Assembly (NCBI RefSeq): GCF_002222615.2
Contig: NZ_CP022412.2
Location: forward strand, 3,286,001 to 3,350,000
Direction: 5' to 3'
Length of the DNA: 64,000 bases
Source of the DNA: Bacteroides caccae
Lineage (GTDB): Bacteria > Bacteroidota > Bacteroidia > Bacteroidales > Bacteroidaceae
Shown: positions 28,740-37,609 of the stretch, one piece after another
How the letters are laid out: every line of letters starts with the position of its first letter
How positions within the stretch are numbered: the stretch's first letter is position 1
Translations under genes and position numbers: made by a program
The notes under the pieces: generated by a model
Database searches by the model: none
Seen by the model: only the letters and a program-made list of their open reading frames with translations
Told to the model about the DNA's origin: nothing

Positions 28740-29011
28740 CAATAATCGATCGTATATTTCAGGAAGTTGCCGGAATATCTATTCCACATTTCTTCATTAC
28801 AGTGGAGTTTTCGGCAATGGGCTGCGAAATGCCGGAACGTATTGAAGCCTTTCTATGGGAAAAATATGAAATAATTCTTCGAGGCGCAAACGGTCGTAAG
28901 TTCGTTTATCACAAAGGAGAATGGCGGTTGATCTTTACATTTTTCCCCACAGATAGAGTCGTGGACGAGCGATATGCTTTGAAGAATAAAGTTCTATTCC
29001 GCCATGTATAA
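28736..29011 (+). CDS. Small unknown protein coupled to fetB-like gene
   Basis: This 91-residue protein starts inside the ATGA overlap with the permease stop, so it is translated by coupling. It is a mixed charged and aromatic soluble sequence without signal peptide or membrane helix. I do not recognise a family. The overlap argues that it is a real gene and that it works with the exporter or is co-regulated. Confidence 0.65.
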   Translation: MTIIDRIFQEVAGISIPHFFITVEFSAMGCEMPERIEAFLWEKYEIILRGANGRKFVYHKGEWRLIFTFFPTDRVVDERYALKNKVLFRHV

Positions 29012-29078
29012 TAACTTAATCTGCCCCTACATATTAAATAATATAATAATAAATGATCCAATTAATTATATTTTTTAA

Positions 29079-29086
29079 TATATTTG
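29079..29086 (+). promoter_or_regulatory. -7 box for GH29 fucosidase gene
   Basis: TATATTTG fits TAnnTTTG; predicted start near 29093, about 40 nt before the ATG at 29134. It shows that the fucosidase can be expressed independently of the susC promoter region. Confidence 0.5.
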
Positions 29087-29133
29087 CCAATGTCTTTAAA
29101 GAATAGTACAATAACTGTTTAATTTTGAAAACG

Positions 29134-30609
29134 ATGAAAACACATCTGATTGCTATTTTTTGTTTGGTATCTATTTCTTTAATGGGGCAAAAAACTTATG
29201 CTCCTGCATGGGAGTCCTTAGATACAAGACCTGTCCCTTCCTGGTTTGAGAATGCAAAGTTTGGGATTTTTATCCACTGGGGCTTGTATTCGGTACCAAT
29301 GTGGTCGCCCAAGGGCACTTATTCGGAATGGTATAAATACTGGTTGGACCGGAAGACTCTACTTGGAAATGGAGATTTTACCGGGACAGAAGTTTATGAC
29401 TACCATAAGAAAATGTACGGTGAGGATTTCACTTATGCTGATTTTGCTCCTATGTTTAAAGCCATGAGTTATGATGCTAACGAATGGGCGGACCTTTTTA
29501 AGCGTGCCGGCGCTAAATATATAGTGCTTACGACTAAACATCATGAAGGATTTGCGTTATGGCCGAGTAAAGAAGCTTCCAAATCATACGGAAGACCCTG
29601 GAATAGTATGGAAATCGGCGCGCATCGTGATTTGGTTGGAGAATATGTAAATGCTTTGCGTAAGACCGATTTGAAAGTAGGATGTTATTTTTCATTGCGG
29701 GAGTGGGATAATCCGTTATACAATCGTGAGACAATGGATTTATTCTATGAACGCCACTTTTTCCCACAATTAAAAGACCTGGTCAATAATTATAAACCGG
29801 ATCTGATTTGGGCAGACGGTCCCGATTCTATGAATGATAAGATATGGCAGGTAGAACGTACATTATCCTGGCTTTATTCAGAATCTCCGGTGAAAGATAG
29901 TATTGTGGTAAATGATCGTTGGGCTAATAATACCGGGCGCAAACATGGGGATTATTATACCCGAGAATATAGTAATACAAATAGTACATATAATAAGCCT
30001 TGGGAGGAGTGTCGTGGCATAGGTTTCTCATTTGGTTTTAATCAGAATGAAGATCTGGAAGACTACACATTACCACAAGCCTTGGTGCTGACTTTGGTTA
30101 ATGTGGTTAGTCAAGGTGGAAATTTACTGTTAGGTATTGGTCCTAATGCAAACGGAAAAATTCCTCCTATAATGCAAGAACGGTTATTACAAATTGGTGA
30201 TTGGCTACGTGTGAATGGTGAAGCTATATACGGTACACGTATGTGGAAGCAATCTTTCCAATGGTCAAAAGGCAATAGAGAATGGAAACCCAAAGGCAAA
30301 CATTATGTCAGTGGAAATGAGATTCTCAAACAAACCATTCATCCCGAACCTGGATATGCCGTGAAAGAGGTGTTTTTTACAAAAAAAGGAAATGACGTAT
30401 ATGCCATTTTGCCTCAATATCCCAAACCTACTGTTATTTTGAAAGGAATAAAAGTAACGAATAAAACTAGAATCTCCATGTTGGGATTAGACAAAAAGAT
30501 TGTTTGGAAGCAGAAAGGAGAGGATATTGTAATCACAGTGCCTTCTCTATATTATGATGAAATGCCATGCAATTATGCATGGACCCTTAAACTAGAAAAT
30601 GTAATTTAG
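29134..30609 (+). CDS. GH29 alpha-L-fucosidase, secreted
   Basis: The ATG at 29134 gives 491 residues with a signal peptide (about 1-18, SISLMGQ). The catalytic domain opens with SWFENAKFGIFIHWGLYSVP (H48 in the IHWG motif) and has TTKHHEGF (H136, H137) and the nucleophile D228 in DLIWADGPD, all typical of GH29 retaining fucosidases. A C-terminal beta domain follows. It is the enzyme of the locus containing SusC/SusD downstream, so the target is likely a fucosylated glycan. The acid/base residue cannot be assigned from sequence alone. Confidence 0.94.
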   Translation: MKTHLIAIFCLVSISLMGQKTYAPAWESLDTRPVPSWFENAKFGIFIHWGLYSVPMWSPKGTYSEWYKYWLDRKTLLGNGDFTGTEVYDYHKKMYGEDFTYADFAPMFKAMSYDANEWADLFKRAGAKYIVLTTKHHEGFALWPSKEASKSYGRPWNSMEIGAHRDLVGEYVNALRKTDLKVGCYFSLREWDNPLYNRETMDLFYERHFFPQLKDLVNNYKPDLIWADGPDSMNDKIWQVERTLSWLYSESPVKDSIVVNDRWANNTGRKHGDYYTREYSNTNSTYNKPWEECRGIGFSFGFNQNEDLEDYTLPQALVLTLVNVVSQGGNLLLGIGPNANGKIPPIMQERLLQIGDWLRVNGEAIYGTRMWKQSFQWSKGNREWKPKGKHYVSGNEILKQTIHPEPGYAVKEVFFTKKGNDVYAILPQYPKPTVILKGIKVTNKTRISMLGLDKKIVWKQKGEDIVITVPSLYYDEMPCNYAWTLKLENVI

Positions 30610-30639
30610 CATAAAGCATATTTATAAGCAATAACCAAT

Positions 30640-30687
30640 AAATAAAAAAATGACATAACCTCTTTGGGTTATGTCATTTTTTTATTT
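30640..30687. terminator. Strong bidirectional terminator after the fucosidase gene
   Basis: A perfect 21-bp stem (30640-30660 with 30667-30687) closes on a 6-nt TCTTTG loop, with seven A on the left arm and seven T on the right. It ends the fucosidase mRNA and would also stop minus-strand transcripts from the -7 boxes at 30763-30789. Confidence 0.92.
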
Positions 30688-30694
30688 TCTTTTA

Positions 30695-30716
30695 TTACCA
30701 AGTTCTACTGAGACTT
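30695..30716 (+). repeat. Left 22-bp inverted repeat of the candidate inverton
   Basis: The reverse complement matches 30961-30982 exactly over 22 bases. It contains recombinase-type arm ACCAAGT plus core TCTACTGAG; the second arm continues to 30719. Confidence 0.85.
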
Positions 30717-30762
30717 GGTAATATCGTCTTTAAAGAATTTATTAGTTATATAATATCTACTA

Positions 30763-30789
30763 CAAACATATTAACCTGCTGCAAATATA
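30763..30789 (-). promoter_or_regulatory. Outward-facing -7 boxes inside the candidate inverton
   Basis: Minus-strand TATATTTG at 30782-30789 and TATGTTTG at 30763-30770 both fit TAnnTTTG. In this orientation they transcribe toward the terminator at 30640-30687. After inversion of 30695-30982 the first box would map to 30888-30895 on the plus strand, with a start near 30902 and a leader of about 246 nt before susC. Confidence 0.55.
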
Positions 30790-30960
30790 TATATAAATTT
30801 AGAATAAACCATTTATTTAATAAAATATTTTATTAAAATATTCGTTTTATCATTGATGAAAGGTTCTAATCCAATATTCAGCCATATTTTACTTCTAAAA
30901 TAAGTCCTTTTGTTGCTTTTCGCTCTCAAATATTTTACAGACTTCTCTATTATGCAAAAT

Positions 30961-30982
30961 AAGTCTCAGTAGAACTTGGTAA
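30961..30982 (-). repeat. Right 22-bp inverted repeat of the candidate inverton
   Basis: Reverse complement of 30695-30716 with no mismatch. It lies 166 bp before the susC ATG. The dyad arm on its left side is degenerate apart from AAGT. Confidence 0.85.
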
Positions 30983-31147
30983 ATCTACTGCAATTCATTT
31001 AGACTTAATACTAAATATTTTTAGAAAACTACCGGGAGATATTTTTAATATAAACTCTAAAACAAAACGCCTATGGGAGAATAACTATTGTGAAAAGAAA
31101 TTTTGGAAAATAATTTCAAATCAAACTTTATTTTTAATACTTATAAC

Positions 31148-34100
31148 ATGAAAAAAAAATATTCTTTATTTACTCTTCTTGTTGGTACATGTCTATGTTC
31201 GCTATCTGCATACGCAGTGCCAACTGATATAGCAACTCCTATAACTCAGGAGATAAATCAAAAATCTAAAAAGCAAATCAAGGGTACGGTTCTTGATGAA
31301 AATGAAGAACCTGTTATTGGCGCTACGGTCGTTGTTATAGGCGTAGCAGGAGGTGGAATAACAGATATGGACGGAAAATTCACATTGAGTGCTTTTCCGA
31401 ATCAGGAGTTGGAAGTTTCATATTTGGGTTATCAGAATGCCCGTATTAAGGTGACTGATAAAAGTACGTATGTGATTCGTATGAAACCGAAAATTGATGA
31501 GTTGGAGGAGGTCACCGTTGTGGCTTTTGCAAAACAGAAAAAGGAGAGTGTAATTGCTTCTGTTTCAACTATCAAACCTGCAGAATTGAAAGTCCCCTCC
31601 AGTAACCTTACTACCGCACTGGCAGGGCGTATGTCGGGAATCATATCTTACCAAACTAGCGGTGAGCCGGGTAAAGACAATGCTCAGTTCTTTGTACGTG
31701 GTGTCACTACCTTCGAGGGTGAGACCCGTGCCAATCCTTTAATTCTTATTGATGGGATTGAAATGGGTACGGACGACCTGGCAAGACTTCAAACAGATGA
31801 TATTGCAAGTTTTTCTGTCATGAAAGATGCTACTGCTGCCGCATTATATGGTTCGCGAGGTGCTAATGGGGTTATCTTGGTTAGCACAAAACAAGGTTCC
31901 GAAGGAAAAGCTAAAGTTTCTATTCGTTATGAACTGGCAATGTCACGTCCTACCAGGACTGTTGATTTGGCAGATCCTATCACTTATATGAAGTTGCATA
32001 ATGAAGCAGTTCGTACACGTGATCCGTTAGGGGCCTTGCCTTATTCTGAAGAAAAGATTGCATCTACGGCAGCAGGATTAAACCCACAGGTGTATCCGGC
32101 TATTGACTGGAAAGAAATGCTGTTTAAAGATCAGGCAATCAATCATCGTTTTAATTTCAATATCAGTGGCGGAGGTAAAGTAGCCCGTTATTATTTATCA
32201 GGAAGTTATAGTAAAGATAGTGGTTTATTGCAAGTCAATGGGAAAAATAGTTTTAATAACAATATATCGTTGCAAAGAATGATAATGCGAGCTACGGTTA
32301 ATATCAATATGACAAAAAGTACAGAAGTTGTAGTGCGTATGTATGGTACTTTTGATGATTATACCGGACCACTAAAAGATGGTAGTAAATTCTATGAAAT
32401 GGTAATGAACACTAATCCGGTCATGTTCCAACCCGTATATCAGCCGGACGAGAGATATAAGAATGCACCCAATATCTTATTCGGTAATGCGGGAACCAAT
32501 GCGGACTATACAAATCCTTATGCCGAGTTGGTGAAGGGGTATAAAGATTATTCAGCCACTACCATAGTAGCTCAGGTAGAGTTGAAGCAGAATTTGGAGT
32601 TTATTACTAAAGGGCTGAATGCACGCGTATTAGCAAACACAAATCGTTATTCATATTTTGATGTAAGTAGACAGTATGTGCCATTCTTCTATCGTCTGGA
32701 CTCATACGACAAGTTTACAAACACATATCAACTTAGTGCTTTGAATGAAGATAAAGGTTCGGAAGCGCTTCAATACACAGAAGGTCCCAAGACAATCAAT
32801 ACTTCTTATTATTTGGAAGCGGCCGTAGATTATAACCGTGTTTTTAATGAAAAACATACGGTAACAGGATTACTTGTAGGAACGATGCGTGAATATAAAG
32901 AAGCCAATGCAGGCTCTTTACTACTTTCGTTGCCTCACCGGAATATAGGTCTTGCCGGACGTGCCACTTATTCGTATGACAGTCGTTATTTTGGAGAATT
33001 AAACTTTGGTTATAATGGTTCCGAGAGGTTTGCCAAAAAGAACAGATGGGGATTCTTCCCTTCAATAGGCGCCGGCTATATTATTTCAAACGAACATTTC
33101 TATCCGGAAAGTTGGAAGAAAGTGATGAACAAGTTGAAACTGAAAGCAACTTATGGTTTGGTAGGTAATGACGCTATTGGAAATACCAAAGACCGTTTCT
33201 TCTATCTGTCAAACGTGAACGTGGCAGATGCTGGTAAAAACATTGCTTTTGGTACTGATTTGAGTTATTCGCATCCTGGCGGTGGTGTTTCGTTTGTCCG
33301 CTATCCCAATGAAGATATCTCATGGGAAACAGCATATAAAACAGATTTCGGCGTTGAGATAGGTTTGTTTGACAAAGTAGAGATTATAGCTGATTATTTT
33401 AGTGAACGTCGTAAAAATATCTTAATGACGCGTGCGCACGTCCCTTCTTTTATTGGTTTGCAAACAAATCCTTCAGCCAATGTCGGTGAAGCAAAAAGTC
33501 ATGGTTTTGAAGCCTCTGTTGATTACAACCACTCTTTTTCCAATGGTATGTGGTTAATGGTACGTGGCAATTTTACTTATGCAACCAGTGAATATTCGAA
33601 ATATGAAGAACCGGATTATTCTGATACTCCATGGCGTAGGCGCGAAGGAAATAGCTTGGCACAGACATGGGGATATGTTGCTGAACGATTGTTTGTCGAT
33701 GAAGCAGATGTTGCAAATTCGCCCGTACAGAGTTTTGATAATCAGAAAGCAATGGCAGGTGATATTAAGTATAAAGATATTAATGGAGATGGTCAGATTA
33801 CAGAAACGGATATGGTTCCCATTGGATACCCGACTTCTCCTGAAATCATATATGGCTTTGGTTTTTCTGCCGGTTACAAAGGTTTTGATCTCTCATGCTT
33901 CTTCCAAGGCTCGGCACGTTCTTCATTCTGGATTGATCCGGAAAACACAGCTCCTTTTATTGGCAACCAAAGAACCTTATTGAAGGCTTATGCTGACGAT
34001 CATTGGTCCGAAGAAAATCGTAACTTGTATGCTTTATGGCCTCGTTTGTCTGCAACAAAAAGAACGAACAACTATCAGAAGAGTACGTGGTTCATGAGAG

Positions 34101-34318
34101 ACGGTTCGTTTTTACGGTTAAAATCAGTAGAAATGGGGTATACTATTCCGGAAAAGATAACAAAGAAAGCTCATATAAGTATGCTCAGATTCTATTTGAG
34201 TGGTACCAATCTGTTAACATTCAGCAAATTCAAACTTTGGGATGTTGAAATGGGAGGCAAAGGCTTGGGATATCCTGTTCAAATGGTTATTAATGCAGGT
34301 GTTCAATTAAACTTTTAG
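31148..34318 (+). CDS. SusC/RagA-family TonB-dependent outer membrane transporter
   Basis: The ATG at 31148 gives a 1056-residue protein with a signal peptide (about 1-24, LSAYAV). It has a carboxypeptidase-regulatory-like domain (about 45-120: KGTVLDENEEPVIGATV), a TonB box and plug (about 122-230: VTVVAFAKQKKESV, LAGRMSG, MKDATAAALYGSRGANGV), then a 22-strand barrel ending VNAGVQLNF. No STN domain precedes it, so it is not the type wired to an anti-sigma factor. It imports oligosaccharides across the outer membrane together with the SusD protein encoded 22 nt downstream. The frame is open upstream to 31103, but only non-ATG starts lie there. Confidence 0.96.
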   Translation: MKKKYSLFTLLVGTCLCSLSAYAVPTDIATPITQEINQKSKKQIKGTVLDENEEPVIGATVVVIGVAGGGITDMDGKFTLSAFPNQELEVSYLGYQNARIKVTDKSTYVIRMKPKIDELEEVTVVAFAKQKKESVIASVSTIKPAELKVPSSNLTTALAGRMSGIISYQTSGEPGKDNAQFFVRGVTTFEGETRANPLILIDGIEMGTDDLARLQTDDIASFSVMKDATAAALYGSRGANGVILVSTKQGSEGKAKVSIRYELAMSRPTRTVDLADPITYMKLHNEAVRTRDPLGALPYSEEKIASTAAGLNPQVYPAIDWKEMLFKDQAINHRFNFNISGGGKVARYYLSGSYSKDSGLLQVNGKNSFNNNISLQRMIMRATVNINMTKSTEVVVRMYGTFDDYTGPLKDGSKFYEMVMNTNPVMFQPVYQPDERYKNAPNILFGNAGTNADYTNPYAELVKGYKDYSATTIVAQVELKQNLEFITKGLNARVLANTNRYSYFDVSRQYVPFFYRLDSYDKFTNTYQLSALNEDKGSEALQYTEGPKTINTSYYLEAAVDYNRVFNEKHTVTGLLVGTMREYKEANAGSLLLSLPHRNIGLAGRATYSYDSRYFGELNFGYNGSERFAKKNRWGFFPSIGAGYIISNEHFYPESWKKVMNKLKLKATYGLVGNDAIGNTKDRFFYLSNVNVADAGKNIAFGTDLSYSHPGGGVSFVRYPNEDISWETAYKTDFGVEIGLFDKVEIIADYFSERRKNILMTRAHVPSFIGLQTNPSANVGEAKSHGFEASVDYNHSFSNGMWLMVRGNFTYATSEYSKYEEPDYSDTPWRRREGNSLAQTWGYVAERLFVDEADVANSPVQSFDNQKAMAGDIKYKDINGDGQITETDMVPIGYPTSPEIIYGFGFSAGYKGFDLSCFFQGSARSSFWIDPENTAPFIGNQRTLLKAYADDHWSEENRNLYALWPRLSATKRTNNYQKSTWFMRDGSFLRLKSVEMGYTIPEKITKKAHISMLRFYLSGTNLLTFSKFKLWDVEMGGKGLGYPVQMVINAGVQLNF

Positions 34319-34340
34319 TTAATCCTTAAACTTGAAAAAG

Positions 34341-36365
34341 ATGAAATTTAATACAATAAAAAGGACAACAAAGAATGTAATTATCGTCTTAATGGCGGGA
34401 TTATTCGTTTCTTCATGCAGTGATTATCTGGATGTTGTGCCCGATAATGTTCCGACGCTCGATCATGCTTTTGCTAATCGGCACGCTTGCGAAGGATACC
34501 TGTTCACGTGTTACAGTTATTTGCCCGCAATGGGAGACTTTATTGAGACTCCTGACTTTCAGGGGGCGGATGAGTTTTATTTTGGTGAAATGACCACAGT
34601 AAAAAATGGGTTAGATCGCAAAATGTGGGGACTGACATTCGGACTTCAGAATAAAACGAATCCGATAGGCAATACTTGGGATGGCCAATACGAAGAACAA
34701 TCCAACCAATTTGGTAAAGTCTGGTTCGGGCAACCTCTTTACAAGGCAATTCGCGACTGTAATATTTTCCTGGAAAATGTAAACCGTCCTTATGACCTGG
34801 AAGAATACGAACGCAAACGTTGGGTGGCGGAAGTGAAATTCTTGAAAGCATTTTATCATTTCTACCTGATGCGTATGTATGGTCCGATCGTTTTGATAAA
34901 GGAGAACCAGCCGGTTTCCGATACTCCGGAGCAAATGGCACAGTATCGTACTCCGTTTGACGAATGTGTGCAATATGTCAGTAACTTGTTGGACGAAGCC
35001 ATTGTAGATCTTCCAGAGAAGATACAAGACCGAAGTAATGAAATGGGGCGTGCAACGAAAGCGATTGCTTTGAGTGTAAAGGCGCAATTGTTGACAATGG
35101 CAGCAAGTCCTTTATTCAATGGTAATCCGGATTATGCCAATGTGGTGGATAACAGAAATGTACATCTGTTTAGTATTGAAAAAGATGATAACAAATGGAA
35201 ACTGGCAGCCGATGCGTGTAAAGCCGCGATTGATGCAATCGAAGCAGCTGACGGAGGTTTACTTTTTCCCGAAGATGTTCCTATGATTCCCGAACTGGTA
35301 GGTGTAGAGGTTGATACTTTAAAACAAGAGTATTATCTCCGTGCTATAATGATCTCCAAATGGAATAAGGAAACTGTATGGGGATCTGTGAAGAATCATT
35401 TTGTTGACCGAGTACAAAGATATACTAGTTGTAAGGTTTCTGCGAAAGAAGCCTCACAAGTGTGGGTATCGCAATTGTTTTCCCCTACATTTGATGTAGT
35501 GGAAGCTTATTACACCAAGAATGGCGTACCTATGGAAGAAGACCGTGAATTTGACTATCAACATCGTTATGAACCCCGTCTGGCTACTTCAGAATATAAA
35601 TGGTATATCCGGGAAGGCGAATATACCGCCGGCTTGCATTTCGACCGTGAACTTCGTTTTTATGCCTCTATCGGTTTCAACAGAGCTATCTGGTGGGGAA
35701 ACGGAAAATATGACTTTAAGAGAAAAGATTATAACAACAAGGATGAAGTACGTTATATTAGAGCTTATGCAGGTAATGCAAGTACAGAGATAGCTGGAAA
35801 ATCAGGAGAGTCGTACAGTTTTACAGGATATTGGGCAAAGAAACTGCATAGCCCGTTAATGGATACTTCAACAGGAGGTTCCGGTACATGGGGAGGTGAC
35901 GGAAGGATTCCGTTCCCGATAATCCGAGTGGCCGATTTATATTTGTTGTATGCAGAAACATTGAACGAATCTGCATCCACCCCACCGGATGATGCATACA
36001 AATACTTGGATTTAGTGCGCAAACGTGCCGGATTGAAAGGAGTTAAGGAAGCTTGGCAAAAATATTCCATTTACCCGGATAAGCCGTTGAGTAAAGAGGG
36101 TCTTCGTGAGATTATTCATCGTGAGCGTCGTATTGAGCTGGCTATGGAAGGCGCTCGCACCTGGGATTTACGCAGGTGGAAGGAAGCGGAGAATGAATTG
36201 AACAAAGATGTTCGCACTTGGAACATAGACGGAGCAGATAAAGAGGATTATTATAATGTAATATCAATAGATCGTCGCAGCTTCACCCGCAAAGAATATC
36301 TTTGGCCTATTAAGGAGTATAACTTGACGGTTAACAAGAATCTGGTACAAAATTATGGCTGGTAA
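34341..36365 (+). CDS. SusD/RagB-family surface glycan-binding lipoprotein
   Basis: The ATG at 34341 gives 674 residues, with a lipoprotein signal (FVSSCSDYLD, Cys near 26). The N-terminal TPR-like part (RDCNIFLENV, EVKFLKAFYHFYLMRMYGPI) and the C-terminal RHxRRxELAMEGxRTWDLRRW-like block are typical of the RagB/SusD family. At 674 residues it is longer than most SusD proteins (about 500-600), with the extra length in the middle. It caps the SusC barrel and binds glycan at the cell surface. Confidence 0.95.
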   Translation: MKFNTIKRTTKNVIIVLMAGLFVSSCSDYLDVVPDNVPTLDHAFANRHACEGYLFTCYSYLPAMGDFIETPDFQGADEFYFGEMTTVKNGLDRKMWGLTFGLQNKTNPIGNTWDGQYEEQSNQFGKVWFGQPLYKAIRDCNIFLENVNRPYDLEEYERKRWVAEVKFLKAFYHFYLMRMYGPIVLIKENQPVSDTPEQMAQYRTPFDECVQYVSNLLDEAIVDLPEKIQDRSNEMGRATKAIALSVKAQLLTMAASPLFNGNPDYANVVDNRNVHLFSIEKDDNKWKLAADACKAAIDAIEAADGGLLFPEDVPMIPELVGVEVDTLKQEYYLRAIMISKWNKETVWGSVKNHFVDRVQRYTSCKVSAKEASQVWVSQLFSPTFDVVEAYYTKNGVPMEEDREFDYQHRYEPRLATSEYKWYIREGEYTAGLHFDRELRFYASIGFNRAIWWGNGKYDFKRKDYNNKDEVRYIRAYAGNASTEIAGKSGESYSFTGYWAKKLHSPLMDTSTGGSGTWGGDGRIPFPIIRVADLYLLYAETLNESASTPPDDAYKYLDLVRKRAGLKGVKEAWQKYSIYPDKPLSKEGLREIIHRERRIELAMEGARTWDLRRWKEAENELNKDVRTWNIDGADKEDYYNVISIDRRSFTRKEYLWPIKEYNLTVNKNLVQNYGW

Positions 36366-36381
36366 TTTAAAAAGAAGAATT

Positions 36382-37587
36382 ATGAAAAAGATCGTTGGCA
36401 TCATAAATATGTTATGCATTGCTATATTACTATATAGTTGTGCAGAAGAAAGTGTCGGGCAAACCCCGGTAGATAATATGCCTCCCCAAAATGTGACCGG
36501 GGTACAAGTGCAAAATACCCCGGGAGGAGCCTTGTTGACTTATACACTTCCGGATGATGAAGATTTGCTATATGTGAAAGCGACATTTATTTTAAATAAC
36601 GGGCAAAGGTCGGAAGTAAAATCTTCGGTATATACTAATATACTTGAATTACAAGGGTTTGGAGACACGAATGAACGTCTTGTGACTTTGGTATCGGTAG
36701 ATAGAAGCCAGAATGAATCGGAACCGCTGGAAGTGAAAGTGCAACCATTGGAAGCACCCATTTTTGGCGTACAGAAAGAATTGAAACTGGAAGCTGCTTT
36801 CGGAGGCATTAATGTAACTTACAATAATCCGACAGAATCGAATATTGTGATTAATATTGATGTCATGAACGAGAAGAACGAGTATGTCTCTTTAGAGAAA
36901 ATCTATACCAAAGCCAAAAATGGTGTCCGCAAGATTCGTGGCATGGCAGCGGAAGATACGAAGTTGAGATATTACGTCTCGGACCGTTGGGATAACATAA
37001 CGGACAAACAGGACATCACCTTGACGCCAATGTTTGAGGAAAGAGTCCCGGCTAAATCAATAGAACCAATGCAAAGTCATAGTGCGCCCGTTGACTGGGG
37101 GTGGACATTGAATCGTCTATTCGATGATAATACTACCACCGGATATCAGTCGAAAGCTGATGGATATTGGCCTGCTTATTTTACGTTTAACGTGAAACAA
37201 GGTCCGGTAAAACTAAGCCGTATCAGGATACAGCAACGTAAGGATTATGAATATACGCATGGAAACTTGAAACGTTTCAGATTGTTGGGTAGAAATGATT
37301 ATCCGTTGGCAGGTGCCCAAATTGATAATGAAAGCAATCCGGAAGAATATCTCAAATGGGAACCGGTGGGAGAATTTGAATCAATAAAACCTTCAAATTC
37401 ATCGGTAACTACAAATGAAGATCTGGAATATGCAAGACAAGGCGAGGACTTTGATATTGATGTAAATATGCCGGCATATAAATATTATCGTGTTGAAGTG
37501 CTCGAAACCTGGAGTGGCGGATTATTCATGTGCTTCATGGAGTTCCAGATGTGGGGCAGACCGGAAGGCTTTGAATTTCCTAAATAA
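36382..37587 (+). CDS. Surface lipoprotein with DUF4959 / DUF5000-type domains
   Basis: The ATG at 36382 gives 401 residues with a lipoprotein signal (ILLYSCAEE). The N-terminal part (about 35-120) is a fibronectin-III-like domain (DUF4959 type), the middle (about 125-220) resembles DUF5126, and the C-terminal 150 residues form a discoidin-like DUF5000 domain (DWGWTLNRLFDDNTTTGYQSK, WPAYFTFNVKQ). Such proteins follow SusC/SusD pairs and probably bind glycan at the surface. The start lies 16 nt after the SusD stop. Confidence 0.82.
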   Translation: MKKIVGIINMLCIAILLYSCAEESVGQTPVDNMPPQNVTGVQVQNTPGGALLTYTLPDDEDLLYVKATFILNNGQRSEVKSSVYTNILELQGFGDTNERLVTLVSVDRSQNESEPLEVKVQPLEAPIFGVQKELKLEAAFGGINVTYNNPTESNIVINIDVMNEKNEYVSLEKIYTKAKNGVRKIRGMAAEDTKLRYYVSDRWDNITDKQDITLTPMFEERVPAKSIEPMQSHSAPVDWGWTLNRLFDDNTTTGYQSKADGYWPAYFTFNVKQGPVKLSRIRIQQRKDYEYTHGNLKRFRLLGRNDYPLAGAQIDNESNPEEYLKWEPVGEFESIKPSNSSVTTNEDLEYARQGEDFDIDVNMPAYKYYRVEVLETWSGGLFMCFMEFQMWGRPEGFEFPK

Positions 37588-37609
37588 GAAATGACTAAAT
37601 TAAAGAAAA

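Larger units (their letters stand above)
30695..30982. other. Candidate invertible promoter segment (inverton) upstream of susC
   Basis: A 22-bp perfect inverted repeat lies at 30695-30716 and 30961-30982. The left copy is itself a dyad: arms ACCAAGT (30697-30703) and ACTTGGT (30713-30719) around a 9-bp asymmetric core TCTACTGAG (30704-30712), the layout of a tyrosine-recombinase crossover site. The right copy has the same core in reverse (30965-30973) with one good arm. Between them is AT-rich DNA with minus-strand -7 boxes at 30763 and 30782 that point away from susC. No TAnnTTTG box was found on the plus strand between 30688 and 31147. Inversion would turn the boxes toward susC. No recombinase gene is in the window; Bacteroides invertases often act from a distance. 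Sequence features are seen; inversion is inference. Confidence 0.7.

Noticed and set aside
30695..30982. The two 22-bp repeats as ordinary operator sites of a regulator
   Set aside because: Possible but less likely: opposite orientation, 9-bp asymmetric core between arms, and outward-facing -7 boxes fit site-specific inversion better. Not fully excluded.
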